Origin: Deltaproteobacteria bacterium
GTDB lineage: Bacteria > Myxococcota_A > UBA9160 > UBA4427
Reading direction: 5' to 3'
DNA: 64,000 nucleotides
Assembly (NCBI GenBank): GCA_029261835.1
Contig: JAJDAO010000061.1
Location: 62,001 to 126,000 of the forward strand
The notes beneath the pieces are model-generated. The model ran no database searches. It was given only the letters and a program-made list of their open reading frames with translations, and was not told the DNA's origin. This document shows positions 35,747 through 44,980 of this stretch, piece after piece. Position numbers and translations under genes: made by a program. Every line of letters starts with the position of its first letter. Within the stretch, counting starts at the first letter, position 1.

Positions 35747-38700
35747 TCAGGTCAGAGAGCGGAATTCATCGATCAGGCGCGCGCGCAGCTGGCGTGCCCC
35801 CTCGATGCCGGCGGCCCGCCCCTGATCGAAGCCTCGAATCTGCTCGGGCCACTCCGCCAGCCGGCAGGCGACCTCGTGGTTGGCCGGCGTGAGGTGGCGC
35901 AGGATCTCTTCGAGTGTCTCGTCGTATTGCGCGACGAGCGCCCTCTCCAGCCTTCGCTCGGCCTGATAGCCGAATGGGTCGAAAGACGTGCCGCGAAGCC
36001 ACTTGCCACGGGCCAGCCAGCCGAGCAAGCGGAAGGCCCACTGGCCGTAGGTTCGCTTCACGAGCCGGCCGCTCTCAGCGTCGCGACGCGCGAAGGCGGG
36101 AGGAGAGAGGTGGAGCTCGAGTCGGTAATCGCCATCGAACTCCTGCTCGAGCTCTTCGTGAAAGCGCCCATCCGTATAGAGCCGCGCTACCTCGTACTCG
36201 TCTTTGTAGGCCATCAGTTTGAAGATGCAGCGGGCCGCTGCCCTGCTGAGACGGCGCGAGCCGGGCACCCGCTCGCCTTCGATCTGGCGAACGCGCTCCA
36301 CCAAGGCCCGGTAGCGGGCCGCGTAGGCGAGATCTTGATACTCGCTCAGACAGGTCTCGCGCTGGGCAATCAGGTCATCCAGCTCGCCGCCGCCCTGGTC
36401 TCGGCGCACAGCGGCCATCCAGTCATCGATCGGCTTCGGATCATGGGCGGCCAGACGGCCGAGCGAGAAGGCTCGACGGTTCATGGGTGCCGCCGCACCG
36501 TTCAGGTCGATCGCGTGCTCGATGGATTCGATCTCGAGGGGTATGCGACCGAGCTGGTAGGCATAGCCGAGCAGAAAGACATTGCTGCCGATGGAGTCCC
36601 CAAACATTCCCTCGACGATTCGCGTACCGTCGACGGCATGGATCTCGCGCGAAGCGTGACGAACTCGCTCCACCATCTCGCTTCGGTCGTATCTGACTTC
36701 GTTGTCCATTACGAAGGCTGCCGTGGCCAGCAGTCGCATGTCGAGAACGCAGCGCGTCCGCCGGGTGTCCAGGGTCTCCAAGGCCCGGGCCCCCGCCGCC
36801 ACGACCAGATCGCAGGCGAGCATCAAATCGGCAGACCGCTTCGGAATGCGACCGCCGTAAATCTCGTCAGCCGACTCGGCCAGACGAACGTGGGAGAGAA
36901 CCGCGCCGCCCTTCTGTGCGAGTCCCGTCATGTCGAGTACGACGCTTCCCCGCCCTTCGATGTGAGCCGCCATACCCAGCAAAGCGGCTGCGGTCGTCAC
37001 ACCGGTGCCGCCGACCCCCGTCAGGAGCACGTTGTAGACGCCCCGGATCGGTCGTCGCTGTGGCGTGGGAAGCGCCTCGACCAGTGACTCGAAATCGGGC
37101 AGGGGCCGCTTGCGAAGCGTACCGCCGATCACGCTGACGATGGCGGGACAAGTGCCGTCGACGCAGCTGAAGTCCTGGTTGCAGCTGAACTGGTTGATGT
37201 GCCGCTTTCGCCCGAGTTCGCTCTCGACCGGCTCCACCGAAAGGCAGTTGGAGACAGCGCTGCAGTCGCCACACCCCTCGCACAGGCGTTGATTGATGAA
37301 GACCCGACGACGGGGCTCTTCGAGCAAGCCCCGCTTGCGCTTGCGACGCTTCTCCGCTGCGCAGGCTTGGTCGTAGATGAGAACCGTGACACCCGGACAC
37401 GCACGCAAGCGTTTCTGAACGGCGTCGAGTTGTGCGCGAGGCTCGACGCTGACGCCGGGGGCGAGCCCCTCGTCAGCGCGGTAGCGCTCGGGGGCCTCAC
37501 TGACGACGACGATCTCCCGCACGCCCTCCGCGGCGAGTTGACGCGTGATCTCCGGCACACCGAGCCCACCCTCCAACGGCTGTCCGCCCGTCATCGCAAC
37601 CGCGCCGTTGTAGAGCAGCTTGTAGGTGATGCGGGCGCCGGCCGCGACCGCCGCGCGAATCGCCAGAATGCCCGAGTGGAAGTACGTGCCGTCGCCGAGA
37701 TTGGCGAAGATGTGCTCCTCTTCGCTGAAAGGCGCCTGCCCGAGCCAGGCCGCACCCTCGCCGCCCATCTGACAGAAGTGATCTGATGAGCGGTTCATCC
37801 ACTGCACCATGTAGTGACAGCCGATTCCCGCCAGCGCGCGGCTACCGTCCGGCAACCGCGTCCCGGTGTTGTGTGGGCAACCGGAGCAAAAGAAAGGCAT
37901 GCGACGCTGCGAGCTGGGAACGACACGCGGCGATGTCTCTTCTGCTGCCAACCTCGCCAGAAAGTCGTCGATCCGTTCGGTCGAAACGCCGGCCGGAAGA
38001 TGAAGGGCGATCACGCGGGCGATCTCCGCGGCATCGAGCTCGAGGGTTCGCGCCAGCAGCGGCTCACCTCGCTCGTCGCACTTGCCGACGATGCGCGGAC
38101 GCCGGTCATCCGGCAAGTCGTAGAGCTGCTCTCTCAGCTGAGTCTCGATGAGGGCCCGCTTCTCCTCGACCACGAGCACCGTCTCGCTGCCGGTCACGAA
38201 CCCACGCATTGTCTGCGCATCGAGCGGCCAGGGCATACCGACCTTGACTAGACGGATCCCGATCTGGCGAGCTGCCGCCTCGTCTATTCCCATATCGCAA
38301 AGGGCTTGCCTCGTGTCGGTGTATGCCTTGCCCGTCGCGACGATCACGAGTCTGGGCTGGGGCGTGTCGAAGACGACGCGACACAGACCATTGGCACGCG
38401 CGAAGGCCAGAGCGGCTGGGAGCTTGACCTCGCGCACGCGCCGCTCTTGCTCGGCAGCGTTGTCGCCGGTTCGGATGTGCACGCCGCCGGACGGAAGAAC
38501 GAAATCGCGGGGCAGAACGCAGGAGGGATGCTCGCGATCGATGGATACGACTGCCGAGCTGTCCATCATGTCCGTCAGCGCGACCAGACAGACCCACAGC
38601 CCCGCGTAGCGCGAGAGCGCCCAGCCGTAGAGCCCGTAGTCGAGAACGTCTTGCACGCTCGACGGCGAGAGCACCGGAATCTCCAGGTGCATCATCGCGA

Positions 38701-39181
38701 ACTCGCTCTGCGTGGGATACGAGGAGGACTTGCAGGCGTGATCATCACCGGCCACCAGCAAGACGCCGCCGAGCGGCGCGGTGCCGGCCGCATTGGCGTG
38801 CCGCAGGGCGTCACAGGCGCGGTCGACACCGGGCGCCTTGCCGTACCACATGCCGAAAACGCCATCGTGGCGAGCGCCGGGATGCAGCCCGAGCTGTTGG
38901 CTCCCCCAGACGGCGGTGGCCGCGAGCTCCTCGTTCAGGCCGGGCAGGAATACGATGTCGCTCGCGTCGAGGTGGCCGCTCGCCCGCGAGAGCTGCTGGT
39001 CGAGACCGGAGAGCGGAGATCCTCGATAGCCGGAGATGAAGCCCGCAGTCGACAGCCCGGCGGCCGCGTCGCGCGCGCGCTGCATCAGCGGCAGACGAAC
39101 CAGGGCCTGGATGCCGCTCAGGTAGATCTCACCCTGCTCGAGGCTGTATTTGTCGTCCAGGGACACAGAGTCGCGGCGCAT
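35747..39181 (-). CDS. Indolepyruvate ferredoxin oxidoreductase, fused
   Basis: An 1144-residue fused enzyme. It runs from the pyrimidine-binding domain (GFISGYRGSPLSGLDQQL near residues 48-65), through the TPP-binding domain (FCSGCPHNTGTRLPDGS and ANLGDGTYFHSG), a ferredoxin-like Cys-rich stretch (CEGCGDCSAVSNC, then CNQDFSCVDGTCP), a gamma-subunit domain (GVGGTGVTTAAALLGMAA) and a C-terminal DUF6537-like region. Known enzymes decarboxylate aromatic or branched 2-oxo acids to acyl-CoA with ferredoxin reduction. I set the start at 39181 because GGAGG lies 8 bases upstream and the upstream 45 residues do not match the family. It is divergent from an Lrp-family gene, its probable regulator. Confidence 0.93.
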   Translation of the reverse strand: MRRDSVSLDDKYSLEQGEIYLSGIQALVRLPLMQRARDAAAGLSTAGFISGYRGSPLSGLDQQLSRASGHLDASDIVFLPGLNEELAATAVWGSQQLGLHPGARHDGVFGMWYGKAPGVDRACDALRHANAAGTAPLGGVLLVAGDDHACKSSSYPTQSEFAMMHLEIPVLSPSSVQDVLDYGLYGWALSRYAGLWVCLVALTDMMDSSAVVSIDREHPSCVLPRDFVLPSGGVHIRTGDNAAEQERRVREVKLPAALAFARANGLCRVVFDTPQPRLVIVATGKAYTDTRQALCDMGIDEAAARQIGIRLVKVGMPWPLDAQTMRGFVTGSETVLVVEEKRALIETQLREQLYDLPDDRRPRIVGKCDERGEPLLARTLELDAAEIARVIALHLPAGVSTERIDDFLARLAAEETSPRVVPSSQRRMPFFCSGCPHNTGTRLPDGSRALAGIGCHYMVQWMNRSSDHFCQMGGEGAAWLGQAPFSEEEHIFANLGDGTYFHSGILAIRAAVAAGARITYKLLYNGAVAMTGGQPLEGGLGVPEITRQLAAEGVREIVVVSEAPERYRADEGLAPGVSVEPRAQLDAVQKRLRACPGVTVLIYDQACAAEKRRKRKRGLLEEPRRRVFINQRLCEGCGDCSAVSNCLSVEPVESELGRKRHINQFSCNQDFSCVDGTCPAIVSVIGGTLRKRPLPDFESLVEALPTPQRRPIRGVYNVLLTGVGGTGVTTAAALLGMAAHIEGRGSVVLDMTGLAQKGGAVLSHVRLAESADEIYGGRIPKRSADLMLACDLVVAAGARALETLDTRRTRCVLDMRLLATAAFVMDNEVRYDRSEMVERVRHASREIHAVDGTRIVEGMFGDSIGSNVFLLGYAYQLGRIPLEIESIEHAIDLNGAAAPMNRRAFSLGRLAAHDPKPIDDWMAAVRRDQGGGELDDLIAQRETCLSEYQDLAYAARYRALVERVRQIEGERVPGSRRLSRAAARCIFKLMAYKDEYEVARLYTDGRFHEELEQEFDGDYRLELHLSPPAFARRDAESGRLVKRTYGQWAFRLLGWLARGKWLRGTSFDPFGYQAERRLERALVAQYDETLEEILRHLTPANHEVACRLAEWPEQIRGFDQGRAAGIEGARQLRARLIDEFRSLT

Positions 39182-39386
39182 GATCCGAGCCTCCTCTTCG
39201 CCCCCTCCTCTGACCGTCCGCCCCTCTTTCCCCGCGGCGCTGAGACGGTTCCCCTGATCCCCCCACACCCTCTTTCTCTTCGGAGATAGAGTGCCTTCAG
39301 AACGCCATATATTCATTGCTTTCTTCTGTCTCTGAGGCCACTATTCGGAGTATTCCATTCGAGTTTGCCGATATTGTGGATTAATC

Positions 39387-39875
39387 ATGCGATTCAATCT
39401 CGATGACATCGACTTGCGTATTCTCGATGCCCTGCAGCGTGATGCCGGCGTGTCGACGACGGAAATCGCCAAACAGGTCGGGCTATCTCAGTCCCCATGC
39501 TGGCGGCGCATTCGACGGCTCGACGCGCTCGGCATCATCAGAGGGCGCGTCGCGCTACTCGACCCCCACCTGCTCGGGCTCGAGGTAACGGTCTTCGCCA
39601 GCATCAAGCTCTCGGAGCACGGTACGCAGGCCCTGCCCGAATTCGAAGCCGCGATCGAGGGGATGGACGAGGTCGTGGAGGCCTACGCGATGACGGGCGA
39701 GGTCGACTATCTGCTGCATGTCGTCACGCGCGACATTCAGGCCTATGAGCGCTTTCTGCGCGAGCACCTCCTGCAGCTCCACACGGTGCGAGAGGTTCAT
39801 TCGCAGATCGCGCTCAAGCAGGTCAAGCATACGACGCGTATGCCCCTCAGCCTGATGCCCGGGCGCCGGGCGTAA
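39387..39875 (+). CDS. Lrp/AsnC family transcriptional regulator
   Basis: A 162-residue regulator. Residues 1-60 hold the AsnC helix-turn-helix (LDDIDLRILDALQRD, then STTEIAKQVGLSQSPCWRRI). The rest is the RAM ligand-binding domain (GEVDYLLHVVTRDIQAYERF). Such proteins sense amino acids and often control neighbouring catabolic genes. Divergence from the indolepyruvate oxidoreductase, which degrades transaminated aromatic amino acids, strongly suggests that it controls that gene and itself. The 205-bp spacer is A/T-rich near the Lrp start and contains three ATTC words (about 39344-39359) that could be part of the operator. No ribosome site is clear at the ATG. Confidence 0.94.
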   Translation: MRFNLDDIDLRILDALQRDAGVSTTEIAKQVGLSQSPCWRRIRRLDALGIIRGRVALLDPHLLGLEVTVFASIKLSEHGTQALPEFEAAIEGMDEVVEAYAMTGEVDYLLHVVTRDIQAYERFLREHLLQLHTVREVHSQIALKQVKHTTRMPLSLMPGRRA

Positions 39876-40197
39876 CCACGACTCTGCAAGCGTGCAGGCG
39901 GACCGGAACTCCCGCCAGTGCCGACGAGGCCGCTCCAGACGACTTCAGCTCGCTCGTCTGACCCCCGAATCACCGAGAACGAGCCGGGGAAGAACACTCA
40001 AGCGACTGGGAGCTTCCACCGATAGGTGCTCGGAGAAGAACTGGAGCTCGCGAGGAGCTGCAGAGGGCCGTTGATCGGGAGATGCCGCAGCCGTTGCGCG
40101 ACCGGCGGGCAGGCATACGGCGCTGGCGGTGCCATCGCGTCAACGGAGCCGACGATCCATCTGCCTGGCAAGCGCAACGGGGATGACGGGAACGAGC
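39876..40197. other. 322-bp spacer before the DUF2135-like gene
   Basis: I see no coding frame with family resemblance, no RNA gene and no strong hairpin. It should contain the promoter of the lipoprotein gene, but no convincing hexamers are visible. Confidence 0.5.
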
Positions 40198-41052
40198 ATG
40201 CGAAGACTCCTGCTGATCGCGATTCAAATCTCACTCGCCGCTCTCTCGACCGGCTGCACCGGCGACGCCGAAGTCGATGCGAGCATCGCGAACGCCCTGC
40301 TCCGCGATTGGTGCACACCGTCGCCTGAGACTTTGGCGACGCAAGCGGGCTACACGGTCCCGAACGTTCCCATCCAGAATGTCGATTCCTTCACGACATC
40401 GTTCGCCACCGAAACGCTGACCGACAATGCACACTGTATGACGTACGCGGCGATCACCGACGCGGGTGTCGTTAACTTCGACTCTTCGATCTCGACTGGC
40501 AGCTACTCGGGAACGATCACGAACGAGATCTGGATCAACGGGCAATCGCTGAACGCCGGGGCGAGCGGCAGCCTGGTGCTGGATAGCGACGCCAACTACT
40601 TCGCCTACGTGATCCTCGAGAACGGCACGGCAGTCGCGCGCAGCGAGGTAATGCGTCTATCGAGTGCTGTGGGCAATTCTCTGCTTCGATTCGTTCTCTC
40701 GTGGGATGGCGCCGGTGACGTCGATCTGCATCTGGACGACGGCGCTGGCGGGCGACACGTCTACTGGACCGACAAGACGCACGACGCCACGGGCTTCAAC
40801 GTACAGCTCGATGTGGACAATGTGGTCTCCTACGGACCGGAGAATATCCGGGTCTTCACCGCACCCAGCGGATCGAACTTCCGCTGTTGGATCAACTACT
40901 ACTCCGGCAGCATCACGCTCAATGCAACGGTTCGCGTCTACGCATCGGGCATCTACCAGCAGCAGTACAGCTTCGTACTGCCGGCGGGTACGAGCAACGG
41001 CAGCTCCTCCTACGAAGCCAGCCACGATTGCGGGAGCCACACGTCGCCGTGA
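40198..41052 (+). CDS. Putative lipoprotein with a DUF2135 (YfaP-like) domain
   Basis: A 284-residue secreted protein. The N-terminus is a lipoprotein-type signal ending SLAALSTGC (Cys20 as a possible acylation site, although the lipobox has Ser at -3). The C-terminal half, from about residue 165, resembles DUF2135: VLSWDGAGDVDLHLDDGAGG, then VVSYGPENIRVF and INYYSGSITLNATVRVY. The DVDLH and YGPE words are the recognisable core. DUF2135 proteins are secreted and of unknown function. ATG at 40198 begins the signal; another in-frame ATG lies a few codons upstream. Its neighbours show no obvious partner. Confidence 0.65.
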   Translation: MRRLLLIAIQISLAALSTGCTGDAEVDASIANALLRDWCTPSPETLATQAGYTVPNVPIQNVDSFTTSFATETLTDNAHCMTYAAITDAGVVNFDSSISTGSYSGTITNEIWINGQSLNAGASGSLVLDSDANYFAYVILENGTAVARSEVMRLSSAVGNSLLRFVLSWDGAGDVDLHLDDGAGGRHVYWTDKTHDATGFNVQLDVDNVVSYGPENIRVFTAPSGSNFRCWINYYSGSITLNATVRVYASGIYQQQYSFVLPAGTSNGSSSYEASHDCGSHTSP

Positions 41053-41142
41053 CGAGGGCCGTCCCGACTCGAGCCTGACGGACGCTCAGCAGCGCGCTCG
41101 CCGCGACAACCCCGACCAATCAGTGTCACGTCGAGGCAGCGC

Positions 41143-41724
41143 TCACGGCACAAGCATGTCGGGCCGGAGCCCGTCGGCGCGATCCCCGACCCAGTAGATG
41201 CAGCCGCATCGGTTGGCGTCGATCCCGGCGCAGGCCAAGGCGACGAGCTCTTCGGGCACCCAGCTGATCAGACACTCGATGGGCTGATCCGGCTGTTGCG
41301 GTCGGACCTTGCCGAAGCAGACCAGCCAGGTATCCCAGGGCGGACGGTCTTCGAGATCGAAGAACCCCTCGGAGCCCGCCTCGGACCGGCCGTCGGCGAT
41401 CGACATGTTGAACTCACAGACGAGCAGCCGCCCCGGCGCTTCGGGGACCGCAGCGGCCTCGACGACCGGCTCCAGCAGCTCAGCACGCCGCTCGGCCAAC
41501 TCGTGTACCGCCTCCTCGAGTGCCGCGAGCGAAGGCCCGTCCTCGAGGTCCGGCGCAAGCTCAGTCGTGCGCAGACGGTCCGCCACACAGCGACGGGCTG
41601 GGCTCCGTGCCCAGCACCGCCGAACATCGCCCAAGCGGCGGGCGAGCGCCGCGCGCGCTGCGGGTGAAAGCGGATCGCTGGAAGGTGCTGCAGCGGGCGG
41701 TTCGGGAGGCAGCAGGTTGATCAT
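41143..41724 (-). CDS. Hypothetical protein downstream of the trypsin-like protease
   Basis: A 193-residue protein I do not recognise. The first 40 residues are Pro/Ala-rich (LLPPEPPAAAPSSDPLSP). A predicted helical stretch (about 65-85, LAALEEAVHELAERRAEL) follows, then a mixed region with CEFNMSIADG and a Cys-rich end (ACAGIDANRCGCIYW). There is no signal peptide or transmembrane helix. It begins 49 bp after the protease gene stops and runs the same way, so the two are probably co-transcribed. The reading frame is long, with no other credible frame in the region, which is why I call it. Confidence 0.6.
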   Translation of the reverse strand: MINLLPPEPPAAAPSSDPLSPAARAALARRLGDVRRCWARSPARRCVADRLRTTELAPDLEDGPSLAALEEAVHELAERRAELLEPVVEAAAVPEAPGRLLVCEFNMSIADGRSEAGSEGFFDLEDRPPWDTWLVCFGKVRPQQPDQPIECLISWVPEELVALACAGIDANRCGCIYWVGDRADGLRPDMLVP

Positions 41725-41773
41725 CGATTCGGATCACCCCTCCGACGGACGGCCGCGCACTCGGGCCCGACCG

Positions 41774-42856
41774 CTACGGAAGCTCCTCGTCGAACTCGCG
41801 ATCGAGGGCCTGGAAGGCGTCGGCGGCGTGCTTGATCGACAGCTTGTAGGCGTCCTTCATCGCGTGATCGAGAGCGAAGTCCCGGTTCGGGAAGCCGTAC
41901 ATCGTCTCACCCTTCGGCCCCTCGAACTCGACGGGCCCCTCGGCGAGGGGTTCGACCGGCCGCTTCGGCTCGGTACCCGCGCTGGCCTGGGGCGTCGGCT
42001 CGGCGGAAGCAGGCGCCGGCTCGGCGGGCTGCGGAGCAGTCTCGGCAGGCTGCGGCGGCGGCTCCGGCTCGGCGCGCGGCGCTGGGGCGACCTGCGGCGC
42101 CGCCGCGGAGGCCGTGCGCCGGATCGCCGCCAGCTGCACACCGTTTCGGCTCAGCCAATCGAGGGCGAGCGAGCTGCGCAGCGAGTAGTTGAGGCCCTCG
42201 AGCGGCAGTCCCTGGCGATTCACTCGACGCACAAAGGTGTTTATTCCGACGAGTCGGGCCCGATCGTCCAACAAGGGCCCCCCCGAATTGCCCGGATTGA
42301 TGGCCGTGTCGGTCTGGAAGACGTCCCGCACACCATCGCGCCGTACGCTCGAAACGGTCCCCGTCGTCAGCGTCCACAACCCGCCTCCGCCTGGATGCCC
42401 GATGGCGGAGACGGATTCACCGATTTCGACCTCCTCGGAATCGCCAACGGTGACGACGGCGAGACTCGGCGGGGGACGAACGAGCCGCAGCAACGCGAGG
42501 TCGAGGGCAGCGTCACGGGCGAGCAGCGTCACACCGTAGGGCCGCTTCAGATCAACCTTGTCGTCACCGGTCACACGCGCCGGCTTGAAGAAGACCTGGA
42601 TATTCGGATACGGGCGCTTGGTGACCGCGTCATAGATCACGTGATTGTTGGTCAGGATCAATCCAGCTGACGAGATGATCGAGCCTGTCCCGGAGCTGCC
42701 GTTGCCCTTCGCGTCAAAGCCGAAGATCACCACCACGGCCGGGGCAGCCTCGCGGTAGATCTCCGCGGGTGAGCGCGCTTGCGCGCCATCCCAACCCGCT
42801 AGCGACATCACGGCCATTGCCACAATCGATGCAAGCTTCTTGCTCAGTCGTCCCAT
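41774..42856 (-). CDS. Trypsin-like serine protease (exported)
   Basis: A 360-residue S1C-like protease. A signal peptide (residues 9-28, ending DGAQA) precedes a trypsin fold with an intact triad: His in ILTNNHVIYD, Asp in ALDLALLRL and Ser in INPGNSGGPL. No PDZ domain follows. Instead the C-terminal third is a Pro/Ala/Glu-rich linker (about residues 245-300) and a short conserved-looking tail with DFALDHAMKDAYKLSIKHAA. The start at 42856 (MGRLSKK) puts the signal peptide first; the frame upstream to 42946 is unlikely. It probably acts in periplasmic quality control or on the cell surface. Confidence 0.85.
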   Translation of the reverse strand: MGRLSKKLASIVAMAVMSLAGWDGAQARSPAEIYREAAPAVVVIFGFDAKGNGSSGTGSIISSAGLILTNNHVIYDAVTKRPYPNIQVFFKPARVTGDDKVDLKRPYGVTLLARDAALDLALLRLVRPPPSLAVVTVGDSEEVEIGESVSAIGHPGGGGLWTLTTGTVSSVRRDGVRDVFQTDTAINPGNSGGPLLDDRARLVGINTFVRRVNRQGLPLEGLNYSLRSSLALDWLSRNGVQLAAIRRTASAAAPQVAPAPRAEPEPPPQPAETAPQPAEPAPASAEPTPQASAGTEPKRPVEPLAEGPVEFEGPKGETMYGFPNRDFALDHAMKDAYKLSIKHAADAFQALDREFDEELP

Positions 42857-43084
42857 GGTCTTGCGCCTCACTCCTGGTTGCCGAGATCGGATGCCCGAGT
42901 CCCGAGCCCGCAGCCACGATGTCGCGGACTCATGCGAGGGGTTCATCCTCGCTCGTCAGTGCCAGGCGACCATACACGAGTTACACACTACCTTCAGGGT
43001 TGTTGACGGATGAGTGGAGGCGACCATCCGATCCCCGCGGGCTCCGCATAGAGCGGTCAATCGCAGGGCGTGACGGGAGCGGTG

Positions 43085-43801
43085 ATGCGGAGCACGCGGC
43101 GAGAGAGGGCCCGGCAGAAGGCGAAGAGCAGAGCCATGTTCTCGGCGAGTGCTGCAGCGACCCTGATCAGCGCTGCACTGATCGTGACGCTGGCCGGGCT
43201 GAGCTGTAGCTCGACTCCCGAGGCCGAGCCGGAGAAGCCGCCGATGAGCCTGGCGGACGAGATGGCCGCAGCGCCCGACTGGGTGCTGCGCGGCTGCGCG
43301 GCGCCGTCGGCTCGCGGCACAGCTCCATCTCTCTGCGGTGTCGGGTCGATGGGGCTCGCGCGCAACGTCACGCGCGCCCGCATGACCGCCGTCGTACGCG
43401 CGCGGACAGAGATCGCACGCAGTCTCGAGACCCGACTGAGAGCGATACTGGAGGATTACCACACCACGCCGGCAGGCGGAGCAAAGGCCGGCTCGAACAG
43501 TGCGAACGAACTCGGCATCGTCGACGTGAGTCGGCAGATTACCGAGATGTCACTGCCTGGCACGCGACTCGAACAGGTGTGGATCTCGCCGGCCAACACC
43601 GTCTTCGCCTTGGTGATCCTCGATCTCGCACGCTTCAAGCAATCCCTGTCCAGGATGACGAATCTGCCCGAGCCGATTCGACAGGCGGTCGAGCAGCGTT
43701 CAGCGGCGGCATTCGGCGAAACCGAGCGCAACGTCGCGCCGAAGAGTCGCCAGGACACGCAGAACGACGCCGCTCAGGGCTCGAGCAGCACCTTGCACTG
43801 A
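43085..43801 (+). CDS. LPP20-family-like lipoprotein or anchored protein
   Basis: A 238-residue protein. A basic N-terminus is followed by a hydrophobic segment (LISAALIVTLAGLSC), with the Cys a possible lipidation site; the lipobox is imperfect. Downstream APDWVLRGC and CGVGSMG resemble the LPP20 lipoprotein motif, and RARTEIARSLETRLRAILEDY is the following helix. LPP20-type proteins are envelope lipoproteins of unclear function. The ATG at 43085 has GGGAG 6 bases upstream; GTG at 43070 and ATG at 43136 are alternatives. Its stop lies 28 bp inside the convergent alcohol dehydrogenase gene. Confidence 0.65.
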   Translation: MRSTRRERARQKAKSRAMFSASAAATLISAALIVTLAGLSCSSTPEAEPEKPPMSLADEMAAAPDWVLRGCAAPSARGTAPSLCGVGSMGLARNVTRARMTAVVRARTEIARSLETRLRAILEDYHTTPAGGAKAGSNSANELGIVDVSRQITEMSLPGTRLEQVWISPANTVFALVILDLARFKQSLSRMTNLPEPIRQAVEQRSAAAFGETERNVAPKSRQDTQNDAAQGSSSTLH

Positions 43802-44808
43802 TCACCCGGAGTCGAGAGATCTTCGAACGCCGCCGGCAGGCCCGGCAAGTCCACCACCCGGGTCACCATGTCGGCTGCGTGGATGCGTCCGTTCGCCAGC
43901 ATGTCGAGGCTCAGCTGAAAGTCCTGCTTGCGATATGCCAGCACGAAGGTGAGCTGGATCTCCTTGAGGGTCGCGAGGACTGGCAGCAGCGTATCGGGCT
44001 GCAGGCAGACCCCCGCGACCACCACACGACCGCGCTGCGCGGCGAGGCCGATGCAGCGCGCCAGCATGCCCGGTGCACCGACGCACTCGAAGATCAGCGA
44101 GGGCGGCGCGCCGGTCTGCTCGGCGAAGGCCTCCGCGACGTGCTGCTCCGAGGCATCCAGCACGGCAGTCGCGCCGAACGCCGCCGCTCGCGCGCGCCGC
44201 GAGGCCGACGGCTCGCTCACCCAAACCGAGCGCGACCCGAAGAAGCGGGCCCAGAGCGCAACCGAGAGACCGATGGGGCCGGCACCGAGGATGAGCACGT
44301 CCTGACCCGCCTCGAGCTGTGCCGTCTTGACCGCGTGCAGACCCACTGCGAGCGGCTCCACCAATGCGGCGGTGCGGTAGTCCACCGCATCGGGTAGGGC
44401 CAGAGTCTCGTTGCAGCCCACGCGAATGTACTCCGCAAAAGCCCCGGGACTCTGACCGAGCCCGATGTTGCGCATCTGCGGGCAGCGCATCACGTCGCCG
44501 CTCAGACAGAACGAACAACTGCCGCAGCTGATGCACGGCAGCGCGGTGACGCGATCGCCGACGGCGAATCCACTCGCCACCCCGGCACCCACTTCGGCCA
44601 CCTCGCCCGCGAACTCGTGCCCCATCACCGTGCCCTTTGGCAGGCCGGGGGGCAGACCCGCAACGTGCAGATCCGAGCCACAAATGCCGCAGCTCCTCAC
44701 CTTGACGATCAGCTCACTCGGTCCGGGCCTCGGCCGAGGAATCTCTTCGACGCGGAGCGCCTCGCCCACTTCGCGAAACACCGCCGCACGCATCATCGAG
44801 TCCACCAT
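43774..44808 (-). CDS. Zinc-dependent alcohol dehydrogenase (sorbitol/threonine-DH-like)
   Basis: A 344-residue medium-chain dehydrogenase. Catalytic zinc ligands: Cys in RSCGICGSDLH and the GHEFAGEVAEVG His-Glu. The structural zinc site is CISCGSCSFCLSGDVMRC. The Rossmann motif LILGAGPIGLSVALWA follows. The GIGIGSD-like layout is closest to threonine/sorbitol dehydrogenases. ATG at 44808 has GGGAG 7 bases upstream; the open frame to 45207 overlaps the divergent dehydrogenase. It oxidises a secondary alcohol with NAD(P). It is divergent from a second zinc dehydrogenase with a 172-bp spacer, so both may be regulated together. Confidence 0.9.
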   Translation of the reverse strand: MVDSMMRAAVFREVGEALRVEEIPRPRPGPSELIVKVRSCGICGSDLHVAGLPPGLPKGTVMGHEFAGEVAEVGAGVASGFAVGDRVTALPCISCGSCSFCLSGDVMRCPQMRNIGLGQSPGAFAEYIRVGCNETLALPDAVDYRTAALVEPLAVGLHAVKTAQLEAGQDVLILGAGPIGLSVALWARFFGSRSVWVSEPSASRRARAAAFGATAVLDASEQHVAEAFAEQTGAPPSLIFECVGAPGMLARCIGLAAQRGRVVVAGVCLQPDTLLPVLATLKEIQLTFVLAYRKQDFQLSLDMLANGRIHAADMVTRVVDLPGLPAAFEDLSTPGDQCKVLLEP

Positions 44809-44980
44809 GGCTGCTCCCGCTCGCGCCGGCGGCGCCATTGTCTGGCCCAACCCGGCCCCAGACCGTAGGTGATCTCTCTCGCACAGCCCACGAGGAAGCG
44901 GGCCGGCGCCGGGCGGGAAGCCTGACGAGCCAGGTGGGACCGGGCTATGGTCGCGCGACCCCGAGCGCGAGGAGAGCCCG

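Noticed and set aside
35678..37087. 469-codon plus-strand frame opposite the indolepyruvate oxidoreductase
   Set aside because: Antisense shadow of a 1144-residue enzyme with clear domain motifs.
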